Shown piece after piece: positions 8,872 to 19,106 of a stretch of DNA of 64,000 nt; positions within the stretch are counted from its first letter, which is position 1; the number at the start of each line of letters is the position of its first letter. A program made the position numbers and the translations under genes. The notes below the pieces were generated by a model. It saw nothing but the letters and a program-made list of their open reading frames with translations. It searched no databases and had not been told where the DNA came from. The stretch covers positions 1,894,664-1,958,663 of the forward strand of contig WNKI01000005.1 of NCBI GenBank assembly GCA_015350385.1, given 5' to 3'. The DNA comes from Aculops lycopersici (taxonomy: Eukaryota > Arthropoda > Arachnida > Trombidiformes > Eriophyidae).

Positions 8872-9837
8872 CTACTGTATCACCCAATACTGCATCTCCT
8901 CTGGACAATCCGGGTCTCGCTTGTATTGAAGCTCATTTTGATTCGTATACATTGGAATCATGTCCAATGACATCAAATGGTGAGATGTACAAAGACACAT
9001 ATCTGGATCTATGACCATATAATCGTCCTGGCTGCCCTTTAGATTCTCGGCAACTTTCTGGAGCTCGTCCAGTGGCCTCTCGGCAACAGGTTGTGTCCTA
9101 TCGACACTGGCCTCTGAATTGATGGTCTGAAGGGAGGCTTTGCGAGCCTTGTACTTGTTGCGCTGCCTCTTGTTTTTGAACCAGTTTGAGACAGTTTCGA
9201 TTGGTTGACCGGTCTTCCTGGCCAATTCCTCCTTGATTCTCCTGTTGGGTTTTGGATTATTTGAGTAGCAATCTTCGAAGATACACTTGTCCATGGCAGT
9301 GATCTTGTATTTGCGCAGTCCAACAATCTTTGCCGTTGGGCATGGATTGCGTTTTCTGATACGATATCTGTTTACTGGGTTGAGTTTCTTCGACTTTTCC
9401 AAGTTAACCAATGCATAGGTGCAATCATACCATATATTTTCCACCTCCAAGTGGTAGCGGCGAGGAAATTTCTCGTTTATCATAGCGTCAATTATCCTGA
9501 TAGTCTCGTGGTAGTTTCGCTTGGCGAAGGTTACATGGGTGTAAGCGAGATCTATGCAAAACCACCTTTGGAACACCCACCAATCCGGCACAGTGGTGCC
9601 TAGCGGCGCAAGGATAACTTCTAGACGCTTGACCAGTCTATCTAACCCTTCCTCGCGGCGACGACTTTCGCTCTGGCGGATGTGTTTGCGTTCGACAGCG
9701 TCGAGTTGGTTGACATAGTCGAGGTCCCCCTTGGGGAGTCGCCTCCTTTTTGGTCGTGTCTCTCGGATATAGTTTTCAATCTCCTGCTCGCAGGCCTCAG
9801 CTAGATCCGATAACTGGATTTGTTGATCGATTTGCAT
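8872..9837 (-). CDS. Divergent SIX-class homeobox transcription factor
   Basis: A 321-residue protein with SIX-domain and homeodomain in the order of the sine oculis/SIX family. The SIX domain is weak but alignable: EEGLDRLVKRLEVIL (62-76), the AKRNYHETIRIIDAMI helix (105-120), then IWYDCTYALVNLEKSKKLNP (135-154), leading into NRYRIRKRNPCP, the SIX-family bridge. The homeodomain spans about 168-227 and ends in recognition helix ETVSNWFKNKRQRNKY, with SIX-type TG before it (ARKTGQPIE). The usual TIWDGE motif at the homeodomain start is replaced, and many SIX-domain positions differ, so I cannot assign it to SIX1/2, SIX3/6 or SIX4/5. A basic stretch, PKRRRLP, at 29-35 may be a nuclear signal. 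Single exon; divergent from the WDR47-like gene. Confidence 0.85.
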   Translation of the reverse strand: MQIDQQIQLSDLAEACEQEIENYIRETRPKRRRLPKGDLDYVNQLDAVERKHIRQSESRRREEGLDRLVKRLEVILAPLGTTVPDWWVFQRWFCIDLAYTHVTFAKRNYHETIRIIDAMINEKFPRRYHLEVENIWYDCTYALVNLEKSKKLNPVNRYRIRKRNPCPTAKIVGLRKYKITAMDKCIFEDCYSNNPKPNRRIKEELARKTGQPIETVSNWFKNKRQRNKYKARKASLQTINSEASVDRTQPVAERPLDELQKVAENLKGSQDDYMVIDPDMCLCTSHHLMSLDMIPMYTNQNELQYKRDPDCPEEMQYWVIQ

Positions 9838-10955
9838 CGTATTGGTGGTTGATTAGCAGTTGTAGTAGTGATGGTGGTAGTAGTGGTTATGGCTCAGATA
9901 AAGTTACGTCACAAGATAAGGTTGAATATATGGTAGGACCTAGAGACTTATTGGTCATCTGACTACATAGGACTTTTCTCTTTGGTTCCTTCAGATCAAC
10001 TAACTGTTTCTCTTTTTACATCGCCGCAAACAACAATCCAAAAGTCGCGAACGACTTTGGACTTGTTGCCCGATTGTCGCCACCGGGTTCGAGATAGAGT
10101 TACCATGGTCGGTTCCCCGGGTACAACAAAAATCTCGTCCCGAAGTCGCCTGTCGCTTCGGTGGGGGTTCCGAGAGTTAACCGAGCAGAGTTGACTCAAA
10201 GAACCAGTCGGGTTAGATGGATCGGTTTGCAAACATCTGCAACCTAACCAAGTCCCAACGAAGCGTAGGGTGACATCGGGCGCCGCAATCTGGTGCAGTT
10301 GATGTAAAACCAAATGCTCGGTTTGCGAGAAAGAACCCGACAAATTGTTTTTGTTTGATTCCAAGCCAACATTTCCTGTTTACTTCGACATTTTTGATCA
10401 ACGTCCCTCGGCGCCAGTCTGCGATACACCGACGAGCCTTTGTAAAATTTCGCAGGGGTGTGGAGCACAAGCTAAGGCGCCAGCGAGGCGATTGGCGCCA
10501 GTAAGTCGCGACATGAGTCAGGAGGAGTGATGTGAAAAACTAATTCGCAACCAGAGATCAACAAGTTGCCGCAGTCCTCAATGGGAAAAGGCGCAAGCAG
10601 CGGCCAGCATGAGCTAGCATGCGAGATAGCTTGAGCCAGCTGGTCAGCGTTGTGTTTTTTGGTGGCGCGGCTGCGGGGCACCAATTTTGTGTGCACCAAA
10701 TTCATGTGCACCAAAAAAACCTCCGCTCCAGCTGGCAGCTGCACCAGGAATTTTGTTCGGTTTGTTTTGGATCGCGCAAACTTGACCGTTTGACTCTCTC
10801 TCTCTCTCTCTCTCTCTCTGTCCGCTCGCACCCTCAAGTTTTATTATCTGTTGCTGGTTTTATTCGGCTAAGTGGCCACTGTCATAGATACTATTAATTG
10901 GATTTGACAATAACATGACAGCTGATAAAATATATCACTTGAACAACAACTCAAC
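9838..10955. promoter_or_regulatory. Divergent promoter region between SIX-like and WDR47-like genes
   Basis: 1.1 kb separating head-to-head genes. It holds a (CT)13 tract at 10794-10819, about 140 bases upstream of the WDR47-like ATG, of the kind seen near arthropod GAGA-type promoters. No coding frame here is convincing and no RNA gene is seen. Confidence 0.4.
10794..10819. repeat. (CT)n microsatellite
   Basis: 26 bases of uninterrupted CT in the WDR47-like upstream region. Confidence 0.95.
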
Positions 10956-12371
10956 ATGACTAACTTAAACTTTTCGCTCAACCTGCACCAACAGGAGCAA
11001 CGGAAAACGAGCCCAGCGAACCTCACAACAACCATATACAATGACAACCAGCCCATTCCGAGGTTCAAACCCTTTCATCAATTGATAGACAACAGGCCAA
11101 TTAGAGCAACCTGTTTCCATCCATCAGGCGAAACTTATGTTGTCGGTACAAACTCTAGGGTGCTAACTATTTGCCACTACCCATCGAGTGACCTAATCGA
11201 GGACCAGAATGGCACTTATTGCAACTACGGCAATGGTACTGGCGACTCCTCCACATTCGCCGAGTCCTCCACCAATGAGACGGTGCTTATGCCACCTTAC
11301 AAACCCAAATTGGCCTTTGAGTTTATTAGGATACATTTGGGTTCAGTATATTGCTGCAACTTCAATCAATCGGGCGATCTATTGGCCACTGGATCCAATG
11401 ATCAAACTGTAAATATTATCAAGTATGATGCTAAACTTCACGAGCCCCACGGAAGCGAGTATCGCTTACCCATGCATCCTGGTACAGTTAGAGATGTTTG
11501 TTTCACGAGAGGCGAGCGGAGTCACTATCTCCTGTCGGCAGGAGCCGGTGATTTTGATATCTATGTCAGCGACACGAACACGATGAAACCAATACAAGCA
11601 TTCAAGGGCCACGAAGCAACCGTGATGTCGCTGCATAATTGGGATTCGCCTACACATTTCTTCAGCGGTAGTCAAGATGGAACAATCAGATTGTGGGACT
11701 TGAGATTGAAGAATTGTGTAGCCACCATACGGCGACCTTATGTCAATCCATCTTACTGCGATCAACCTGTTGATTGGACACCATCGAAAGCTTTCGCCAA
11801 CGATAGGCTGAGCGACGGTAGGAGTAGTAACGGTACTCTCAATCCAAATAGTAGTAGGGATGGAGGAAATCTCACAACAACTCATAGCAACGACTCACAC
11901 AATACTAGCGATCTAATGCACAAAACAGAGCTAGCGGTTGCTCATCAGCAACAACAACAACAAATTCAACTGTCTAACAAGCAACCTCAACAACAACAGC
12001 CGCCACGCGATTCGGTGGGAGTTGTTAGGGTTGATCCAACAGGTAGATTACTAGTCAGTGGACACAGAGACGGAAGTTGTATGTTACATGATATCAGGGG
12101 CAAGCAAACTATTCAAATATTTCAAGCGCACGAGGGCGAGATTAGGACGCTCAATTTTGGGCCTAAATGCTACTATCTATTGACTGCAAGTTACGACGGC
12201 CAAGTTAAACTAATGGACATTCAAGGCGACTTATCAAGGCCACTACCAAACGTGACACTTGCCCAATTGAATGATAAAGTTATACAAACTGCTTGGCATC
12301 CAAAGGAGTACAATTTTGTCACCACTTGTGCAGACGGAACAGCCACTTTATGGACTAAATCGACAACATGA
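10956..12371 (+). CDS. WDR47: WDR47/nemitin-like WD40 protein lacking the LisH-CTLH half
   Basis: A 471-residue protein aligning with the C-terminal beta-propeller of WDR47. Matches include RATCFHPSGETYVVGTNSRVL (50-70), HLGSVYCCNFNQSGDLLATGSND, MHPGTVRDVCF, LLSAGAGDFDIYVSD, FSGSQDGTIRLWDLRLKNCV, VDPTGRLLVSGHRDGSCMLHDIRG and the closing KVIQTAWHPKEYNFVTTCADGTATLW. Seven blades are plausible. A Ser/Asn/Gln-rich insert of about 65 residues (about 285-350) interrupts the propeller between blades. Full-length WDR47 (about 920 aa) has N-terminal LisH and CTLH domains and acts on microtubules via CAMSAPs in neurons; these domains are absent here. An in-frame stop lies nine codons before the ATG, so the short form is real unless an upstream exon is spliced in. 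Poly(A) signal at 12508. Confidence 0.9.
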   Translation: MTNLNFSLNLHQQEQRKTSPANLTTTIYNDNQPIPRFKPFHQLIDNRPIRATCFHPSGETYVVGTNSRVLTICHYPSSDLIEDQNGTYCNYGNGTGDSSTFAESSTNETVLMPPYKPKLAFEFIRIHLGSVYCCNFNQSGDLLATGSNDQTVNIIKYDAKLHEPHGSEYRLPMHPGTVRDVCFTRGERSHYLLSAGAGDFDIYVSDTNTMKPIQAFKGHEATVMSLHNWDSPTHFFSGSQDGTIRLWDLRLKNCVATIRRPYVNPSYCDQPVDWTPSKAFANDRLSDGRSSNGTLNPNSSRDGGNLTTTHSNDSHNTSDLMHKTELAVAHQQQQQQIQLSNKQPQQQQPPRDSVGVVRVDPTGRLLVSGHRDGSCMLHDIRGKQTIQIFQAHEGEIRTLNFGPKCYYLLTASYDGQVKLMDIQGDLSRPLPNVTLAQLNDKVIQTAWHPKEYNFVTTCADGTATLWTKSTT

Positions 12372-12507
12372 TAACATGACTTGCTAGTTGACTAAGCAAA
12401 GCTATTTAGCTAGACAGCAGTAGCTAGATGAACAACAGCTATCAATGATGTTTAACCTTGATCCAGGGTTATCAACGTAGGCAACCGCCACAGGTGAGCT
12501 TGTGACC

Positions 12508-12513
12508 AATAAA
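12508..12513 (+). terminator. Poly(A) signal of the WDR47-like gene
   Basis: Canonical AATAAA 137 bases after the stop codon. Confidence 0.6.
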
Positions 12514-12791
12514 AGCTGTGGTGCGGCCACTATTTCTGGATCTATCTGCAGCCACTTGACTTCTAAATGAGTAGCGGCAACTTCTCAATTGAGCTTACGA
12601 GATAAGAATCACAAGTTAGCTAGCTATCTGACTGCTTAGCTTGTTGAGTTTGATGGTGAAACTTGTTGTTGTTGTTGTTTTTGTTGTCGTCGCTTGGTTT
12701 CTGGTATTTGAGTCGCGGATTGTAGGCGGCAACAAGACGACTACGACGACAACAGCAACAAAAACAAGACAAAACAACAACCAAAGCGGCA

Positions 12792-12849
12792 CGTTAAAAC
12801 AAAATTTTCGGCGTCCTCATTGCCGGACGCCGAGAATTTTGTTTCAACG
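12792..12849. repeat. Near-perfect 25-bp hairpin
   Basis: Arms 12792-12816 and 12825-12849 pair over 25 positions with one A/C mismatch and one G-U type pair around an 8-base loop (TCATTGCC). The size is like a short pre-miRNA, but no known miRNA seed is recognised. Confidence 0.95.
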
Positions 12850-13139
12850 AATTTCTATTGGGCTGTCGAGATTGTAAAGTTGGCGCCGTGAGGTTAGTAT
12901 GCAAATTATGAGAGCCGGGTCATGCAATCAATCAAAGTTAGTTAGTCGGATAGATAGTTGAAGTTTGAGGAAAGAAGTAAAAAGCGACACAAGTTGTGGT
13001 ATCAGCTTGCTGCTGTGAGTTGAGCTCAATGCAGAGGGCTGGCGGCGGAGGCAGGTAACAGGTAGCAGATGGCGCATAAGCTAGCGCCTGTACGCCGAAC
13101 TAGTGGCGTGAAATTCTTCAAATTTCTCTCTCCCTCTCT

Positions 13140-13169
13140 CTGTTGCTCTCTGCGAGCAGAGAGCAACAG
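13140..13169. repeat. Perfect 14-bp inverted repeat, 2-base spacer
   Basis: CTGTTGCTCTCTGC, then GA, then its exact reverse complement, directly after a CT-rich tract. Confidence 0.97.
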
Positions 13170-13420
13170 TTGCATGGTCGCTTGCTCATTTAATTGCTCA
13201 TTTAATCATTCGGAAGTTGGTTCGTTAGTTAATTCAGAAAGAAAGGGAAGATATCATCTTGTCCGTCGCACATTTCGCCAGCTAGTCGTTTAATTTATTT
13301 CTTTTTATTTCTTTCTTTCTCGGCTGCTCGCTCACATTATTCAATCAACTCGCTCACTAGCTCGCCAGCCAATGATCCAACAAGTTATCCAAACGAGTGA
13401 GCACCATCGAGCCAGAGCGG

Positions 13421-13443
13421 GCGAGAGCGAGAGCGAGAGCGAG

Positions 13444-13488
<45 letters not shown>

Positions 13489-13514
13489 TAGATAGAGAGA
13501 GAGAAAGAGAGAGC
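13421..13514. repeat. (GA)n / (GAGAGC)n microsatellite
   Basis: About 94 bases of purine-only GA repeat with GAGAGC units on its left and a short GATA patch. Confidence 0.95.
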
Positions 13515-13628
13515 GACAACAAGCGCGCGACGAGAGTGCTGCCATTCACGCCTTATCCTATAGCAACAGCTACTGCCACTTGTTGATTACTATTATATTT
13601 ACTTATGACTGGCTTGCTAGTTTTTCGC

Positions 13629-13678
13629 CAAATGAGCTGAAGTGCGACTATCGGGTTAGTCGCGCTTCTGTTCATTTG
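13629..13678. repeat. 22-bp hairpin with 6-base loop
   Basis: Arms 13629-13650 and 13657-13678 pair with a single T/T mismatch and two G-U type pairs; loop TCGGGT. Unrelated in sequence to the 12.8-kb hairpin. Confidence 0.95.
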
Positions 13679-14050
13679 ATCTTGGACTTTTATTCTACTT
13701 CAGTTAGCTACAGCCAATCCTGCACTTATATCTGATAAGACACAGTTTGATCTATCCTGCATCCGCAGGAACTTCGGGTTCAGCCCGAGTGTTGTGCAGT
13801 GCAGCCCGACCGGCGTTGCTATTTCTACCGGATTTTCGGCCCGCCCACTCAGGGTTGATATATTTTCCCGCTGCTCCCGCGTCGCAACTATAATACTTGT
13901 TGTTGCTTGGACGCAGTTTAGATCTGGTGTGTCTTTGGGTTTGGCTGTAGTTCCACTTGCAACTCGCGAGTCGAAAGAGGCGTCAAGAGTTGGGACAAAA
14001 TAAGAGTTTGCCTAGTGGCGTCAAATTTAATTAGCAACAACATGAACATT

Positions 14051-14092
14051 GGGCGCCCCGCTTGTCACTTTGGGCGCCTCGCTTGTCACTTT
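14051..14092. repeat. 21-bp tandem duplication
   Basis: Two adjacent copies of a 21-base unit (starting GGGCGCC, ending CACTTT) with one difference. Confidence 0.95.
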
Positions 14093-14374
14093 TGCTGATG
14101 TTGTGTTGTCGATGTTGTGGCTTGTTGTTTTTGCTGTTGCTGTTGTTGTTTTTGTTGTTGTTGTTGTTGTCGATGTTCCTGTGCTCTACTATGTCTAATG
14201 CCATTATGCTGCCAAGTCCGCTCCTTGTCTTGCTTGCGCATAGGGCTGCGTCGCGGGCTAGCTCGCGGGTCTTTTTCAGAGCTGAGGGCTCTCTCCAAAA
14301 AGCCCGCGGGTCATGGAAGAACGGCCGGGTCCCTTTTTAGCACAGGGTCTATGGGGAAAAAGCTTGCCCATTAC

Positions 14375-14414
14375 CCGCCGTGTTATTCTGATTTCCATCC
14401 GATCAACACGGCGG
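14375..14414. repeat. 10-bp inverted repeat, 20-base loop
   Basis: CCGCCGTGTT at 14375-14384 and AACACGGCGG at 14405-14414. Confidence 0.9.
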
Positions 14415-15054
14415 CATCATTCTTACCTGCAGGTACGCGTACAGGACCGCCGACACTTGGATATTTTTCTGCAGATAACTCGCAAATTCATGAGCATGAA
14501 ATAAGATTTAACATGGTACAATAACTTGAGCAAAACTGGCGACAACAACAACAATACAATGGACAAAAGAATGAGTAATCAACACAATTGCAATTGACAA
14601 GCGCAACCACAACATCAACATGTGATTTTTGTGTTTCAGTTAATAAAATAATAATAGTAATGATGACGATAACAACAATTGCTCCGAGCTACTTGTTGAC
14701 TGGTGAGCATTTAGTAAAAACAAGTTGGGTGTTGCCACCACTTAACACCCGGCGCTCATGGCAGCGGCAGCGGCAGCGGCAGCGGCAGTGGCAACCAGGA
14801 CGCCAAGTGTACAGAGAGACTGCGGTAGCTAGTCACACTAATTGGCAAACTTTTCTCTCCCTTGGCTCTTTTCCTGTGGTCTTGTCGTTGCGCCTATTTC
14901 CGCGCTAGCGTATGTCGCTGTCGCTCGACTACATTACCAACTAATTGAAAAGACTATAAGACTGCTCATTCGTTCCTTTCTTGTCTACAGCTGCGATCTC
15001 GACTCGCGCCACTAGCTAGCACAAACTAAACTCCACAGTCACGTATGCGACGTA

Positions 15055-15116
<62 letters not shown>
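15055..15116. repeat. (GAC)n microsatellite
   Basis: 62 bases of pure GAC. Shorter GAC/GTC tracts recur across the desert (30113-30142, 40445-40469 and others). Confidence 0.97.
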
Positions 15117-15117
<1 letters not shown>

Positions 15118-16623
15118 GATATTCAGACATCGAGTGCAGGGCAAGCGTTTACTATGTAGCAGCAGCAGCAGCAGCAGCTACTACTACTACTCGACTCTAC
15201 TAATTGCGAGTAGCTGTTGCGTCGTCGTGGTTGCTGCGGCCCTCGCCCAACGCGAAACGTTTTACGAGAATAATGTTCCAGCTCCTTGCTCTTTAGTCAT
15301 CGCCACAAATAATAGCAGCAGCAATAATAATGGCAATAGTTATAATTAGAGTGATGATAATAGTAATTGCAATGGTAATAGAAAGAGTCGCGCGTTCAAC
15401 GTTAGCACTTCCAATATTTTATTCCTTCAGCACAAAGCACCAAGTTTTGCCTTGCCTCAAATACAAGTGCCACAAATGCTAATACCTAAAGTCGACAATC
15501 TGGAGGAATCATTCGCAGGAATCAACTTGAGACGAGTCGCTCGTTTGTTGGCTTGTTTGCTTTCGGAGAGGAGGAGAGGAGGAGAGGAGAAGCGAGGAGG
15601 AAGCCATTGAGAGTTGATGGCAGCAGTGGTAGTTATAATAGGAGTCTATCTTGTAAGAGTGAGCAGCCAACGAGAGACACGACGGCGATGGCGACGATGG
15701 CGACGATGGCGACGACGACGACGACGACGACAAAGTTGCTTGGCTCGCGCCCGTCGAGCTCATTATCGCGGCCGCGCATCTGGCCATCCGTTTGGCCGAG
15801 ACATTTGAGTTGCACGTATGTTTTAACACTGCGCCAAAAGTTTACACCGTAGTCCAGTCTAGTTAGCAGCGAGCCAGAATCCCGCTTCACTCTCGACCTC
15901 AAACGGGCTTCTTTCCGTTCGGAGTTTGCGCAGATTCAGCTCGCAAAGATTGCAGCTTTAAATTTGAGCTTGAAAGTTTGTGACGAAAAATAGAGTGTGA
16001 CACTCTATGTAACTGGCCCTGTAATTCGCTCTCTGTCGCTAAAACTATTAAAACTACTACTATTGCTAACAAGCTAACGAGCTAGCAAACCGACCAAGCG
16101 ACCAACCGAGAACGACAACTTCCAAGCTCGAGCAAGCGAACAACGACAAGCGACAACTACAAGTGGAGTCGTTGTCGTCGCTTGCTCGCCGTGGCCGTCG
16201 CTGCCACCACCACCAACTAGTCTCTCTGGCCGCCTATCGCTGGCCAGAATCTAAACGACCAACGACACGACAAAGAGACAACTCGAGGGTACTGCGAATA
16301 TTATTATTATTATAATACTAACGCAAGTGGCTTTTTACTTGGTCGCACGGAGCAACGAAGCAAGTGGATGGTTTCCTGTGCGCCGCCAATGAATTCCCAT
16401 GCGACGAGACGGCAGTTGCGACTATATTTTCTATGGGATCCTCTGCGGCAGTCGTTTGTTGGTTTTAGGTGGAAAAGTTTAGACTCCGTCGTGGTCGTGG
16501 TCGTGGTCGTCGTCGTCGCATTGAATTGAGGGAAGAGATTGAGATCAAGTGTGTTGATAGTGGAGCCAGTCAGCTGTTAGTCGCTCCACCACTTGCAGTC
16601 TAACTCTAAAGCCGCAACCATCT

Positions 16624-16678
16624 ACCTGTACCTGCTACCTGCCGCCTGTCGCCTGTCGCCTGCTGCCTGCTGCCTGCG
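16624..16678. repeat. Heptamer tandem repeat (CCTGYYG-type)
   Basis: About seven degenerate 7-base units, CTACCTG through CCTGTCG to CCTGCTG. The CTACCTG/CAGGTAG word also recurs elsewhere in the desert. Confidence 0.8.
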
Positions 16679-17966
16679 AGGGGAGAGACATTCAATTTGC
16701 TGCTGCTGCTGTTGCTCCTTTGGACGTTGCTAGTCTGTAATCTGCGGCTGTCAACTAAAGCTACCAAAGCAACAACAACTACATCTTAAACGACAACTAC
16801 ACAAATGCTAACGCGAATCCAGACGAATGCAAAGGCAAGCGCAACACAAAGTAGTTGCGTAACGACCACGACACCGACAACGTAAACAGCAACAGCGACA
16901 GCGATAGCAATTCAATCCAAAGAAACACAACCAACTGGCGAGTCAGTTTAAAAACAAACAAGTTAACTTGTTCTCGCTGGCCAGAGCGATTCGCTGCTCG
17001 TTAGCAAAGGCGACAGGTGAAGCCAACTAAATAACCAGCCAATTGGCTACCTAAACTCAGTTCATTCAACAGCGACGCTTCCAATCGGCGGGAGCGAGAG
17101 CTGCAGCAAAAGATGTAACAGCCAAGAGAGCAGCTCACCTGGCGACCCTGACTTGGCGCGCATATAGGAGCAATTTGCTATAACGAGTGGACGAGCGCCA
17201 GGTGGTTGGTGTGCGGCGCTCTCGGTCGGCCGCTCGTCTGCTCGCTGCTTTTTCTCGCTCCTCGTTGGCGTAGCAACTGATACTCTCCTTCTCCATGTAT
17301 CTCTTAATGCTAAAAAGGCGAGTCTCCTCTGAGCAGCTTTATGGCCTTTAGTTGATTCAAAGTTGAGTGTCCATTCTTTAGTTTGACCTGCAGGATGTTT
17401 CTCGTCTTTGAATAGAGTCTGCAGGAATCTCGCAAGCAAAGAGAGCGCTGCTGCTGCTGCTACCTATAGACCCGCCCACTGAGAATCTGAACAAAAACGA
17501 AAACAAAAACAAACAAATAAACAGGTGAACTTTAATGAGAGAACCGTAACCAGAATGAGAAACAAGAGACGAGTCAAGTGGTCGCTAGTTTGTTGTTTGA
17601 TTTGAGGCCATTGAATTTACAAGAAGTAAGAGAGGAATTAGAAAAACAAACTCAAGCTGTGAGAGGAGAAGAGGACAGCAGCAGCAGCAGCAACCTGTTG
17701 TTGTCTTTACCTTGCGCACAAATACTATTGCAGACTGCAGGCTGCAAGGCGCCGATCTAATTTGAAAGCGAATGTCAACGCGCGACAAAATTTTGTTGCC
17801 GCTGCTCTCGTTATCGCAATCGAATCGACGAGCAGCAAGATTTATTTGCGCCACCGCCGCCGCCGCCCCCGAAGAATTAGCGTTTGAGACTGCTCTTTTT
17901 TAAATGGCAACTAAATTGAAAAGCGCGTCCCTCGTCATCGCGCCGATCATCGTCAGGAGCGAGTTC

Positions 17967-17992
17967 GTGTGTGTGTGTGTGTGTGTGTGTGT
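17967..17992. repeat. (GT)n microsatellite
   Basis: 26 bases of GT. Confidence 0.95.
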
Positions 17993-19092
17993 TTTGTGCA
18001 CACTTATTTCACTCAAATAAACAGATAAATCCTCTAAACGACGGACTAACTTTATTTAAACTCGAGTTGAGATTGCGGACATTGCGGCGCCTCATTAGTG
18101 GCGAAGTATTTTACTTTGTGCAGGTTTAGGAGGAGAGAGAGAGAGAGAGACGAACAGGTAAGTCAAAGTTGAAAAAGTAAGTCGACTGGTGGGGAGGGCA
18201 ACAAGTGCAGGTTTATGGTGCGAGTTGATGGGATCGGCGGTGGCGGTGGCGACGCCGACAGCGACACGAGCGACTGCTGATTTGATAAGAGCAAAAAAGA
18301 CTCTTACTTCGAATGTCGTCGTCCTGCTCGTCGATGTCTCCGTTTGTCTGTCTCTTCTGCTAGGAAACAAGCTAAAACAAACACTCTAGAGGATGGGCAA
18401 AAAGAGCGAATAGTTTATTAGTTGTTGGTTGCTTGGCGGAGTATAATCAAGTGGCAGCAGCAGCGGCGAAGGTAGCTAGCACACAAATTGGATTTCTTCT
18501 CCTCCGAAAAAGTTTCAAGTTCCTCGTGGATGTTGTCGGCGCAAAAAATAGCAGCCACCACTAAATACGATGTTGGCGACGATAAGAGAGCAACGGTAGG
18601 CGCGAGAGTAAAAGTGACTGACCATTCGAGTGTCGCCAATTTTTATCTCTCTTGTGTCTCTTGTGTTATTTCTCTCGCTCTCTATCTATCTTTCTGTGCG
18701 TATAACGTATAAACTAACCCAAAAAATAACGTGCAGCTGCCGGCCACTTTTTCTCGGCCGCGCGGCTTGGTGGGCCGACCGGCCGCCGCCGCCGCCGGCG
18801 AAGAATTTCCCTCTCGATTTGCAAATTGGGAATCGGAAATCGCGATGAGCAGTTTAGTGGCTGCGCGCGCGCAGGTTAGTTAACTGCAGCAGCGCATACC
18901 TGACTGCCAATCACTCGATTAACCTGGCCAAGTGAGCAACGAGCAGAGGGCAATCAACGCGCGCTGGTCAGTCTGGTTCAGGCTCAGGCTCAGGTTGCAC
19001 TCTGCGGCTCTTTGGTTGCGCCCAAAGCAACAGGCGGAGGAATCTCCGAGAATGCAGGCAATTTTTTGCGAAACTTGCACTGAGGTAACCAA

Positions 19093-19106
19093 ACTGCAGC
19101 TGCAGT
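19093..19106. repeat. 14-bp perfect palindrome
   Basis: ACTGCAGCTGCAGT, no spacer; contains an E-box core CAGCTG. Confidence 0.95.

Noticed and set aside
13421..13514. CRISPR-like or structured array in purine repeats
   Set aside because: Simple GA microsatellite, no spaced direct repeats; the genome is eukaryotic.
14062..14524. Cys- and Leu-rich frames over CTGTTG repeats
   Set aside because: Translated trinucleotide repeat; three frames and the opposite strand are all open.
16624..16678. CAGGTAG words as Zelda sites
   Set aside because: Zelda is known from insects and some crustaceans only, and this cluster is a tandem heptamer repeat.
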